This document shows, piece after piece, positions 25,201-32,864 of a stretch of 64,000 bases of DNA; position 1 is the stretch's first letter; the number at the start of each line of letters is the position of its first letter. This DNA is from Brevibacterium limosum (lineage in GTDB: Bacteria > Actinomycetota > Actinomycetes > Actinomycetales > Brevibacteriaceae), in contig NZ_CP050154.1 in the NCBI RefSeq assembly GCF_011617705.1, forward strand, positions 3,596,001 through 3,660,000, written 5' to 3'. The notes under the pieces are model-generated. The model worked only from the letters and a program-made list of their open reading frames with translations. It was not told where the DNA came from and made no database searches. Both the position numbers and the translations under genes were made by a program.

Positions 25201-25948
25201 ACTCATGAAGGATGAGGCTGAGAAGCATTGGAGCTTTTTGCTGGCTCAGTCTCCATGGGCAGCTGATACATTAAGCAACGCATTCGGCTATTCAGGCGAT
25301 ATCATTGTCGAAGGCTACCCCAGAAATGATGTATTAGTCGATTCCAGCTATGCGGCAGCGCGCAGGAATGAAGTACGTAAGAGACTAGGAATTTCGAATA
25401 CCCAGACTGCCATTCTTTACGCACCGACCTGGCGTGATAATTTGAAGGACCGTTCCGGTCACTACAGCATGGTGGATTTCCTCGACGTCAATAAGTCGTC
25501 TCAAGAGCTCGGTAAATCAAGCAAGATTCTCTATCGAGGTCACTCGAACTCGATTTACAGCAAGAGGGATCATTTTTCCGAACGCGTTATTGATGTTTCA
25601 CTCTATTCGGACATCAATGATCTGATCCTTGCTTCTGATGCTTTGATCACCGACTATTCCTCAATAATGTTTGATTATGTTGTCACAGGAAAGCCTATTG
25701 CCTTCCTATGCCCTGACCTCGACTCCTATCAGGAGAAAGTGCGCGGATTCTATTTTGATTTCGAAAGCATGGCCCCAGGAGAGATTCTTCGATCCCGAAA
25801 GGATGCTATCGAGCTGTTGAGGAGTTCGAGCATGTTCACCTCCCAATCTACTGAACGTTATGTCGCGTTCGCTCAGAAGTTTGCGAGCCTAGACGATGGT
25901 GCTGCGGCGGAGCGAGTGGTTGGCCAGATTGGGCACTTCTTTAGTTGA
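22265..25948 (+). CDS. bifunctional GT2 glycosyltransferase / CDP-glycerol-type glycerophosphotransferase
   Basis: 1227 residues from ATG 22265 (AGGAGAAG upstream). Residues 55-290 are a GT2 domain: LSVIVPTYNVEEYLANCLDS, VIVVNDGSTDQSG, AGLGAARNTGLD and the metal-binding TFVDSDD (about 140). Residues 300-860 are beta-rich and unassigned. Residues 865-1220 match the TagF/TarF phosphotransferase domain: VLFESFAGHSIGDSP, INNNNFPYYF, YLQTWHGTPLKRIG (about 952, conserved His), ILYAPTWRD, LYRGHSN and ALITDYSSIMFDYV (about 1130). Such enzymes add or polymerise polyol-phosphate from a CDP donor on the inner membrane face. Base composition is clearly AT-richer than the operon to the right, suggesting separate acquisition. 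It is convergent with the operon's last gene, which has the same architecture. Confidence 0.88.
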   Translation: MTYKTDIARAMRRVGLSRLVDSSVLRRATGVTIPATRQPSDEDQSATPSNLGINGPKLSVIVPTYNVEEYLANCLDSILGQSYTNLDVIVVNDGSTDQSGAIADSFARKHKRLRVIHKRNAGLGAARNTGLDYSDSEYVTFVDSDDTLPPDAYQTAMTSLLNTNSDVSIGSVERFDSRNKWLPFWVKLAHDEYRPAIHGLDFPPIMWDVFAWNKIYKRDTWDQLVGRFPEGTLYEDQECTAKLFVGGAKIDVLESVVYRWRLRDDNSSITQQKTNINDLSQRLDVMDSVESIISGTSDEYVDYWYSKTLGEDLYYYLREIPRADDDFFDLLSNRTRSLWENASDDAIAGIPPTRKALCYYVANKTKDEVTRLLVQFERTKEDYDIQYNDGELTFTIPDEFGHSFALPDVLTRVIPDHITADAKIDFFDPRSNGDVVFEGFAKLNCVGFATGFSADLYDSHTDQVVATLEIEQKTRQADYRISDTLHSYKDAGFDLTIPHYVIDQIASVSNATQSARLTLRIHVHLGEHTWTVIDVKRDINSFAGYPHATEFTSRNHRLAIQGDPRVRTDLLVISPKLVASHIEIVNGELEVTLDSSAIQAAFGTDKSIDAYLLVQSNDVELGRSYFNFTHELAIARIPLPDLSLNRALCIDRHDLYVGSPNGMRTAIAVSQGQATRNRNADLQIGMSGFGYATLDQPIQSASVHAVEVDDRSATLTVTGSFTLSPRAARSVTPTLALVGSGRNIYPAQLSINSQTREYSAVFSLTGFVAPTGNRLESASHYILQLLLASGKTHPASSWVTTNVDLERSLPMRSKCGDHLLTVDPVGNSRSLRVQISAPLSPTTELGRWNESRNTRTFISPTRTISPNTVLFESFAGHSIGDSPLALNNEIARRFPSATRYWTVRSSKSYVPAGATPVIYGSIDWFDAVASSAVLINNNNFPYYFSKHREQIYLQTWHGTPLKRIGNDVPASNLSLSYRALMKDEAEKHWSFLLAQSPWAADTLSNAFGYSGDIIVEGYPRNDVLVDSSYAAARRNEVRKRLGISNTQTAILYAPTWRDNLKDRSGHYSMVDFLDVNKSSQELGKSSKILYRGHSNSIYSKRDHFSERVIDVSLYSDINDLILASDALITDYSSIMFDYVVTGKPIAFLCPDLDSYQEKVRGFYFDFESMAPGEILRSRKDAIELLRSSSMFTSQSTERYVAFAQKFASLDDGAAAERVVGQIGHFFS

Positions 25949-26319
25949 AGCGGTTGAAATTCTCGAGCCCGGGAGCGAGTCGGCGGCAATCGCCAGCCAG
26001 TCTGTCTGTACGGAAGCGCCTTTCGGTAGCACCTTCCCTACAATGAGGGTACAGATTCCCATGCTTGGATGTCACCGCAATTTTAAGATTCAGCGCCCCT
26101 AATTGCTGTAACTTACGCATCGCTTCGTGGCGCGTCTGTTGCCGAATGACAGCTCTCTATATGGGCGGCTGCCACGCAATGAAGAATGAATCTAGTTCGG
26201 CAATCCGAAGACAGGGTTAGTTTGGCCTGCGAACACTCCGTCTACGAAAATCAAACTTATAATTCTTTACCCACGAGAAGGGAAATAGCGTTTCATTCTC
26301 CGTCGACGCATTTGTAACA
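25949..26319. other. 371-base AT-rich gap between convergent phosphotransferase genes
   Basis: No frame with protein-like character, ribosome site or clear hairpin was found on either strand. It is the meeting point of two convergent long genes and should hold their terminators, but I could not identify a convincing stem. Confidence 0.4.
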
Positions 26320-29300
26320 CTATTGGCGCTTCTCGTATTCGTCAAGCACCCTAAATGAAACTTTCTCCGAGCAGGCATTCTCTGGCGGCAGCTGCACGCG
26401 AGTTCCGCGCAGCGAAAGTACATCTACGATTTCTTGGATCAGTTCGTTTTGGTCGACACGATACCGCAATTCGTCATCACTCCCCGAGTACAGGCCACGG
26501 TCAGCTCGATACTCGTCTATATCCGGAAAGTAGTGTATTACCGGTCGCCCAAGAGTTGCGAAATCGTAAGTCAACGATGAGATATCAGTAATTAGGACAT
26601 CACTAAGGATCATCAATTCTTCTACATGCGGGTAGTTTGTTGCATCCACGTAGTTTGATTGACCATTTTGACTCTTTTCAGTCATATGATGAGCTCTTAC
26701 TATGATCTGCGCGCCGGTTACTTCTGAAACATGGTTTAGGTCTAATTGCTCGTCCCAGTCGGCATTACCACCTGCACGGTCCGCGTTTCGCCACGTTGGT
26801 GCATAGAGAATTGTTGGCCTATTCTCGTCTAGTCCTAACTCCGTTCGAAGAAGTTCAATTCGTTGCTCGCTAGTTGAGTACATGCGAAGATTCCGTGGGT
26901 ATTCAGTAAGGCTGACCTCTCCCGAATAGCCAAGGCCGGATCTCAAAAGCGTTGCAGCTTGTGGAGTTTGTGCTATCAAATGGTCCCAGTTTGCGACTTC
27001 GCTCACCATCAGCCGACGATAGGTCAATGGCACTTTGCGTCGGGAGATGTCCCATAGGAGCCGTTTAATAGGGGTCCCGTGCCACGTCTGTAAGTAGAAC
27101 TGTCCGTTCGTTTTACGTATGTAATAAGGGAAGTTGTTGTTGTTAATCCAGACTCGACTTGCAGCAAGCGCACGATGCCATTTTGTTGTGCCTTCGACAA
27201 CGGGGATTCCTCCAGTAGGCACATCGACCCTTCGATCTCGTACTGACCAATAGAGCGGTATATCGCTTCGTTTGGCTCTGATAGCTTCAAAAATCGCCCT
27301 GGGATTGTCGTTGGCCGACTTCCCGTTATACGACTCGAATACTATTCCGTCAGTGAGCGGTCCCCAGCTTTTCTCGCGGAGCCTGAAGCGTCCGTACTTG
27401 GTCCGCTCCTGAGCAGACCAAGGCGGTGAGGCCGTGACAGAAACGGCGCCCGAGTCTCGTCCTTCGACCCGGAGCGTGTTCCATTCGGTAAAGCAATCCA
27501 CTGGTCGGATGGCCAACTTGCCGGCAGCCCTAGCCCAACTGTCGGTGCGGTTCGTAGTTTCTCCGTACTTCAGGTGATAGCCGCCTGCCAATGCCGCGAC
27601 CTTGCCTCCTTCTGCCCCGGTAGTCGTCAAGTCATACACAGCGGTGAAGCTGCCATCAGCATGCTGCGCAGACTCATCAGGCTCAATCGTCTGCTCGGAG
27701 GATTTAAGCACCACCTTGAGCTTCTCCGGAGGGTCAATCCGACCGATAATCAGCAGTCGATCCCGGTCGTTTGTCGCACCCGTTACAGTCACTCGCCGGA
27801 ACCGCTGCGCCAGTCTCACCATGCCAGCAGAATTCGCCGCAAGACGCACACACGAAGTGCCGGGCACAAGATAATCGACGGATGCGTGGTACACATCGAC
27901 GTCATCTCCTTCGGTGGTCCTAGCCAACAGCTTCCACTGCCGTTCCCCATGGGTTCGGAACCGCTGGGGAAGTTCAGGCAGTGTGGTCGAATAGATGGAA
28001 GGCCCGATTGATTCTAGTTCGACTTTGCGGCCCGCAGTGTGCAGTGCTAAGCCACGTACATTCGCAGAAGCGTCGAGGGTCACCGTCACATCCCGCCCAC
28101 GGAAGTCGACGTTCTTCACGACTACTGGATCAGCCGGCATGGTTACGGGACGAATCGACAATTCGCTCCGACCGTCAGCGACAACCGTCAGGCGTCCTGC
28201 ATCGCGAATTGGACTAGGTGCAATCATTCCAACTACCGCTGTCGACACAGCCGGGGCCCGGAGTTGCATCCCTTCAATTTCAAAGGAGCCGATCAAGTCG
28301 ATGCCTCGTGGCGATATGTCTCCCAGACCGGAAACATCAACACAAACCGTGAAACCCCCAGCCTCGTATGTGCGCCAAGGATCACCGACGTCTAAGTCCA
28401 CTCGATTGTCGTGACGGGTCTCAACAGGAGAGTCCAGAACAGTCGCCCCATCCATAACGCCCTGCATACGGAATGTGGCCTGCTCTGGATCAACCCCGGG
28501 GATGTACGCGCACCCCTGGAGCTCGATCTGTTGCTCACTGATCCAACGCGCGTTCCGCACGATGACGACAGGCTTGAAGTCGACAGGCTGTGCTTTCAGC
28601 AATCGTTGCGGAACAGCGGTCTTGAGCCGAGACAAGTACGTCGGCGCGACTACCCAGCCGTCGTCGACTAGTTCGAGTGGCACGGATCGAGTCTCTTCCA
28701 TCCTCGTTCCGAGAACTTCTTCGATATCGTCCAAGGCTCCGGACGCCACAACCCACATGTACAGACGTTCCTGTGCAGGCATGAGCTTCCAGGCGCCTTT
28801 CGACATAGACGTTCGAAGACTCTTGGCCGCATCACAGAGAGTCTTTCGGAAACGTTTGTTAGCCGTATCCAGGTACTCGGCATGCATGGCTAAATCAGTG
28901 CCCATCCAGATCGCATACGCCTGCTCGACTACGTGGTCGGGCGCGTGGTTCAAGGTGTCTCTGAGCGCATCAATGACTTCGAGCTTCGAGTGCAGATCAC
29001 TCAATTCGGCTTTGCGTTTGGAACGAGTGGCTCGTCCATCGGCTAGCCTCCACGCATACACGTCGTTTGTGAGCACGTCGATCGCCGCGGCACCGACCAG
29101 TGCCCTATAAACAGGCTCTTGGTCTTCGTAGTTGGAGAATCCCCACATCTCTCCGACATGACGGTTCCAGAAGTCGTGTCTGTAGACTTTGTTCCACAGG
29201 ACAGGCTCCTCCAGCAGTTCCGGCATGTCGTCCAACCGAACTGCTAATCGCTGACGAGCATGTACTCGCGCGGTCAGCTTCGGTCTGGACCGACCGGTCG

Positions 29301-29814
29301 AGCCGATACGAACATACGCCCCGGTGGCAATGTCAGAGTCGGTTCGTTCAAGCGAATCAACCAGCGTCGAGTATGCGTCGGCCAGCACCTCGTCATCTGC
29401 GTCGGCAAAGGTGATGTACTTGCCGCGGGCTGCATCGACTCCACGGTTCCGTGCACGCGCCGGGCCTTCATTGGGTCCTGTGAGGATTGATACCGGCGTA
29501 ACACCATCAAAATGCTGGTTGGCCTTTTCAACAGTGTCATCGGTCGAACCGTCGTCGACGACGATGACTTCCAATGACACACCACGCTGGTTGAGTATGC
29601 TCCTCAAGCATCGGTCGATGAAGTCGCTCGCATTGAATGCAGGCACGATAACGCTCAAAGTCGGAGTGTCCGTGCCATTCTCATCGGGAGATCCAACGGT
29701 CGATGTTCTGGTCGAAGTGAGTTCCGATTCGCGCTTACGCCGGAATATTTTGAACCCTTCGACTCCGCCATGCCGCAGATGCCACAGTGCTTTTCGCCAC
29801 TGCTGTCCGCTCAC
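26320..29814 (-). CDS. bifunctional GT2 glycosyltransferase / CDP-glycerol-type glycerophosphotransferase
   Basis: 1164 residues from ATG 29814, overlapping the previous gene's stop by four bases. An N-terminal basic segment (ALWHLRHGGVEGF) is shared with the gene at 39163. The GT2 domain (about 52-290) shows LSVIVPAFNASDFIDRCLRS, VIVVDDGSTDDT, ARARNRGVDAARG and TFADADDE. A long beta-rich middle (about 370-800) has no known motifs. The C-terminal TagF-like domain (about 810-1150) has IVFESYNGKSANDNP, INNNNFPYYI, YLQTWHGTPIKRL, ILYAPTWRN, IIVRAHHM and VLITDISSLTYDFA. It ends the operon and probably builds or primes a polyol-phosphate chain. It is a distant paralogue of the gene at 22265. Confidence 0.9.
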   Translation of the reverse strand: MSGQQWRKALWHLRHGGVEGFKIFRRKRESELTSTRTSTVGSPDENGTDTPTLSVIVPAFNASDFIDRCLRSILNQRGVSLEVIVVDDGSTDDTVEKANQHFDGVTPVSILTGPNEGPARARNRGVDAARGKYITFADADDEVLADAYSTLVDSLERTDSDIATGAYVRIGSTGRSRPKLTARVHARQRLAVRLDDMPELLEEPVLWNKVYRHDFWNRHVGEMWGFSNYEDQEPVYRALVGAAAIDVLTNDVYAWRLADGRATRSKRKAELSDLHSKLEVIDALRDTLNHAPDHVVEQAYAIWMGTDLAMHAEYLDTANKRFRKTLCDAAKSLRTSMSKGAWKLMPAQERLYMWVVASGALDDIEEVLGTRMEETRSVPLELVDDGWVVAPTYLSRLKTAVPQRLLKAQPVDFKPVVIVRNARWISEQQIELQGCAYIPGVDPEQATFRMQGVMDGATVLDSPVETRHDNRVDLDVGDPWRTYEAGGFTVCVDVSGLGDISPRGIDLIGSFEIEGMQLRAPAVSTAVVGMIAPSPIRDAGRLTVVADGRSELSIRPVTMPADPVVVKNVDFRGRDVTVTLDASANVRGLALHTAGRKVELESIGPSIYSTTLPELPQRFRTHGERQWKLLARTTEGDDVDVYHASVDYLVPGTSCVRLAANSAGMVRLAQRFRRVTVTGATNDRDRLLIIGRIDPPEKLKVVLKSSEQTIEPDESAQHADGSFTAVYDLTTTGAEGGKVAALAGGYHLKYGETTNRTDSWARAAGKLAIRPVDCFTEWNTLRVEGRDSGAVSVTASPPWSAQERTKYGRFRLREKSWGPLTDGIVFESYNGKSANDNPRAIFEAIRAKRSDIPLYWSVRDRRVDVPTGGIPVVEGTTKWHRALAASRVWINNNNFPYYIRKTNGQFYLQTWHGTPIKRLLWDISRRKVPLTYRRLMVSEVANWDHLIAQTPQAATLLRSGLGYSGEVSLTEYPRNLRMYSTSEQRIELLRTELGLDENRPTILYAPTWRNADRAGGNADWDEQLDLNHVSEVTGAQIIVRAHHMTEKSQNGQSNYVDATNYPHVEELMILSDVLITDISSLTYDFATLGRPVIHYFPDIDEYRADRGLYSGSDDELRYRVDQNELIQEIVDVLSLRGTRVQLPPENACSEKVSFRVLDEYEKRQ

Positions 29815-30692
29815 ATGGCCTCACCACCGTTCTTCTTCACCTGCCGACGGATGCTGTCGACGATCGACTGATAATCAGCACGCCGATAGTGGAACGGTTG
29901 AGGTCCCCACTTATGGTCTCTGTCGATTCGGACCTCGCGGCTCTCTCTCACCACTGACGACGCTGCCAGCGATCGTGCCTCTTTACGATACCGGATGTAG
30001 TCACTATTGGCTGAATGAGCGCGGTCGGCATATTCCTCTGCTTCAGTCGGTTTCACGTTGCGCATGCTCTGCCATGCTTCGGCGAGGCCGCGGCCCCTCG
30101 AGAGCTCCCTGCCCGCCTCACGCGAACCACGCTGGAAGCGCCTCCACCGGCGGCCGAGGCTAGCAAAGCTGTCGTTCTGCGGGTGCTGGGCTCCGTCGAC
30201 AGCTCCGGCCCATTCGATGTCGAGGAGGATCGTCTTCTCCCATAGCCCTGCGGCTTTGAGTCCCTGAATGAGCGTCGCGAAGCCTGCACTCCACTGGGTG
30301 AAGTGCTCATCGGTGCCGAACTCGATCAATCGAGCCCCTTCTCGACGTGCCCCGCGAGCGGCACCGCAGGATTCCACCTCAATCGAGTTTGTCATGGTCG
30401 TACCGTCGGGGAACTTCCAGAATCCTCGTCGTTCATCGACAAGGTCGAGCAGGACGACATCCAGATCGCCTGCGTTCTTGACGATCCTCTCAATGCCGCT
30501 CCCTTTGAGGTCGCCGGTGACCATTCGCTTCTGGAAAGCGGAGGTCAGATCGCTGAGATCGATTCCAGCTGTCCCATGCGGAGACTCCAGGCTCGTCACC
30601 GAGTGCCTGGCCACGTAGGCCACGACCTCGGCTTCAGGCATGAACTCCGCCGTATCGCGGCTCACGCAGGAACCGAAGATTGCGATCTTCAT
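29811..30692 (-). CDS. DUF6270 protein (SGNH-like), teichoic acid operon
   Basis: 293 residues from ATG 30692, overlapping the ABC ATPase stop by four bases and overlapped at its own end by the next start (ATGA at both junctions). The start IAIFGSCVSRDTAEF is the hallmark of DUF6270, a family seen in capsule and teichoic acid loci. LDVVLLDLVDERRGFW follows about 80 residues later, and a HKWGPQPFHY segment near the C-terminus carries the candidate catalytic His. The layout resembles SGNH hydrolases with Ser in a Gly-Ser-Cys motif. The biochemical role is unknown; tight coupling to export and polymerase genes suggests polymer modification or handling. Confidence 0.78.
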   Translation of the reverse strand: MKIAIFGSCVSRDTAEFMPEAEVVAYVARHSVTSLESPHGTAGIDLSDLTSAFQKRMVTGDLKGSGIERIVKNAGDLDVVLLDLVDERRGFWKFPDGTTMTNSIEVESCGAARGARREGARLIEFGTDEHFTQWSAGFATLIQGLKAAGLWEKTILLDIEWAGAVDGAQHPQNDSFASLGRRWRRFQRGSREAGRELSRGRGLAEAWQSMRNVKPTEAEEYADRAHSANSDYIRYRKEARSLAASSVVRESREVRIDRDHKWGPQPFHYRRADYQSIVDSIRRQVKKNGGEAM

Positions 30693-31996
30693 CGGCCCGA
30701 ATCCTGGTGCACGACAGGTGCTTCGTCTTCCTGCCGCAAACGTTGCCGCTCCTCGTAGCGTTCATCGGCGATCTGGCGTGCGCGGGAGGCAAGCCTGCGG
30801 CCGGTGAAATCTCCAGCAGCAGCTACAGACGACGCGCGGTCGTTCGGATTCGCGGCCCGCAGAACGACCCGCTTCTTACTGGGGTTCAGCCGCAACGGCG
30901 GGGCATCAGTGATCCGTGGTGCACTTACTGCCTGAGAAGCCGGTTTAGGCAGAGCCGGGAATTTGGCTTTCGGCATCTCAGCGTCGAAGGACTGAGGCCA
31001 GACCTGTTCCTCGGCGGCAGCCAACATCGGAGTCGGAGTCTCTTCGACTTCATCGACCGTATCCTGTCGCTTCACATGGCGTGCCGGAGCGGACTTCTTC
31101 TTGGACGGGCGCGCTGCGTGCCGCGGGATGGGGTTCTTGATGAGTTCGGGTTCGAGGATATTGATCTCCTCCTTGACCGCGTTGCCCACCACATCGGCGA
31201 GGAGCTTGTCGGCGATATCTTCCTTGCCCTTTGCCACATTCCACGCCCACCACCGGTATTTCTCTGCAACAGCCTCTGCCGGGCCGTTCATGAGGATCTC
31301 GCCTCGGTGCATCCACACTGCGCGGGTGCACAGCTCCTGAATCACCTTGGCGGCGTGGTTGACTAGCAGAACCGTTCCTGCTTCGGCGAGAAGCTCATCC
31401 ATCGCACGTTCACTGCGCTCAGCGAAGGTCGCGTCACCTGTCGAAAGGGCTTCGTCGATGAGCAGAATCTTCGGGCGTGCGGCCAAGGCGATGGCAAATC
31501 GGAGTCTGGCGCCCATACCCGAGGAATAGGTTCCCATCGGCCGGTGAATCGCCGAGCCCAATGCCGAAAGCTCAACGACATAGTCGAAGGCTTCGGCGGC
31601 CTCATCTGGAGACAATCCCATCGCCAGACATCCGAGGCGGACGTTCTCACTTCCCGACAGCGCTGGCTGCAGGGCAGCGCTGACACCGAGCAGAAGCGGC
31701 TGGTAACGGACGAGAATGCGGCCTCGATCCGGTTGCTCGACCCCAGCGACATTGCGCAGGAAGGTAGATTTTCCGGAACCGTTCGCTCCGACGATTCCCA
31801 CCATCTCGCCTTCGCGGGCGACGAAATTGACTCCACGCAGCGCTCGCACCGTGGTCTGACCTTGCCGCCCGACGGCCTTGTTCGTCAGCCGTCGTATTCC
31901 TGTCGCTTTGTTGCCTGGATCGTTGGTGTTGACGGTGTACCGGACTTGGACGTTCTCCGCGATGATAGTGGGGTCCTGGACCTCAGAGTCGGCCAT
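30689..31996 (-). CDS. tagH: ABC transporter ATP-binding protein, teichoic acid export type
   Basis: 435 residues from ATG 31996, chosen because the alternative start at 32032 would lie deep in the permease gene; the genes overlap by 14 bases. The ATPase domain (about 10-250) has Walker A VGANGSGKSTFLRN, a LSGSENVRLGCLAMGL stretch typical of polysaccharide exporters, the signature YSSGMGARLRFAIAL, Walker B ILLIDEALSTGD and the switch His in LVNHAAK. Residues 255-435 are a Pro/Ala/Lys-rich tail without known fold, in the place where other TagH proteins carry an extracytoplasmic or substrate-binding extension. With the permease it would export lipid-linked polymer. The symbol is by role, not proven orthology. 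Confidence 0.88.
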   Translation of the reverse strand: MADSEVQDPTIIAENVQVRYTVNTNDPGNKATGIRRLTNKAVGRQGQTTVRALRGVNFVAREGEMVGIVGANGSGKSTFLRNVAGVEQPDRGRILVRYQPLLLGVSAALQPALSGSENVRLGCLAMGLSPDEAAEAFDYVVELSALGSAIHRPMGTYSSGMGARLRFAIALAARPKILLIDEALSTGDATFAERSERAMDELLAEAGTVLLVNHAAKVIQELCTRAVWMHRGEILMNGPAEAVAEKYRWWAWNVAKGKEDIADKLLADVVGNAVKEEINILEPELIKNPIPRHAARPSKKKSAPARHVKRQDTVDEVEETPTPMLAAAEEQVWPQSFDAEMPKAKFPALPKPASQAVSAPRITDAPPLRLNPSKKRVVLRAANPNDRASSVAAAGDFTGRRLASRARQIADERYEERQRLRQEDEAPVVHQDSGR

Positions 31997-32864
31997 AGTT
32001 CTCCTCCCCTCTCCAGAAGAACAGGAATCCAACGATGAGAAGGCCGAAGGCCCAGACAGTCCCGACGATCCACATCTTCGGATCCGAATCGACTCCGTAG
32101 AGCAGCGAGTTGCGCACCAGCGTCAGATAAGCATGCATCGGGTTGTACTGCATTGCTTCCAAGAGTGTCGGATGATTTCCCAAACGGTCTTCGATGGAGA
32201 AGAACACTCCCGATCCGTAGAGCCAGAATCGGCTGACAATCGACATGAAGTTCGTCAAGTCTGGGATCTTGTGACCAAGTCGCGCAAGGAAACACGCGAG
32301 TCCGACGTTGAAGAACGTCTGCAGAATAATGACGGGGATGACAAGGATGACACGCCAAGTGATGACTTCAAGCGGCGGCACGACCGCCAGCACAATGACC
32401 ATGACGAGCAAAGTCGGCATGAAGTCAAGGAAATTGCGGACCACGGTGGAGATCGGTAGCGCAGCGCGTGGGAATTGGAAGCCCTTGATCATGGACGCAC
32501 CGGAACGGATCGCTCCGGTTCCGCCGGTCATACATTTGCCGGTGTACCCGAAGAAGAAGACGCCGACGACAAGGAACCCGAGGAAGTTGTGGATACCTCG
32601 CGAGGTCCCCAGGATGTAACCGAAGATGAACCAGAACGCGAGCACCGACAGCAGCGGATTGAGGAACAGCCAGCCGTAGCCGAGGATGTTCTTCCGCGTC
32701 GAGCTCGACATCTTGGCTCGGGACTCGGCGATGATGAAATGCCGGCGGTTCCATAGCGCGGCGAGGTAGCTGCTCAGGCTCGTCCGCCGACCGACGGGCA
32801 CGAGGCCTTCACTCGACACGGACGGGATCGAACTGAGCCCGAGGGGGTTCGTCGTCTCACTCAT
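31983..32864 (-). CDS. tagG: ABC-2 type permease, teichoic acid/polysaccharide export
   Basis: 293 residues from ATG 32864, overlapping the GT4 gene's stop by four bases. About 30-75 is cytoplasmic, with the ESRAKMSSSTRKNILGYGW coupling-helix region typical of TagG/Wzm permeases. Six hydrophobic segments follow (for example LLSVLAFWFIFGYIL, FLGFLVVGVFFFGYT, TLLVMVIVLAVVP, VILVIPVIILQTFFNVGLA and, at the end, MWIVGTVWAFGLLIVGFLFFW). It forms the channel with the ATPase encoded next and carries undecaprenyl-linked polymer across the membrane before attachment to the wall. Length is typical for TagG. The symbol reflects role. Confidence 0.9.
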   Translation of the reverse strand: MSETTNPLGLSSIPSVSSEGLVPVGRRTSLSSYLAALWNRRHFIIAESRAKMSSSTRKNILGYGWLFLNPLLSVLAFWFIFGYILGTSRGIHNFLGFLVVGVFFFGYTGKCMTGGTGAIRSGASMIKGFQFPRAALPISTVVRNFLDFMPTLLVMVIVLAVVPPLEVITWRVILVIPVIILQTFFNVGLACFLARLGHKIPDLTNFMSIVSRFWLYGSGVFFSIEDRLGNHPTLLEAMQYNPMHAYLTLVRNSLLYGVDSDPKMWIVGTVWAFGLLIVGFLFFWRGEENYGRL

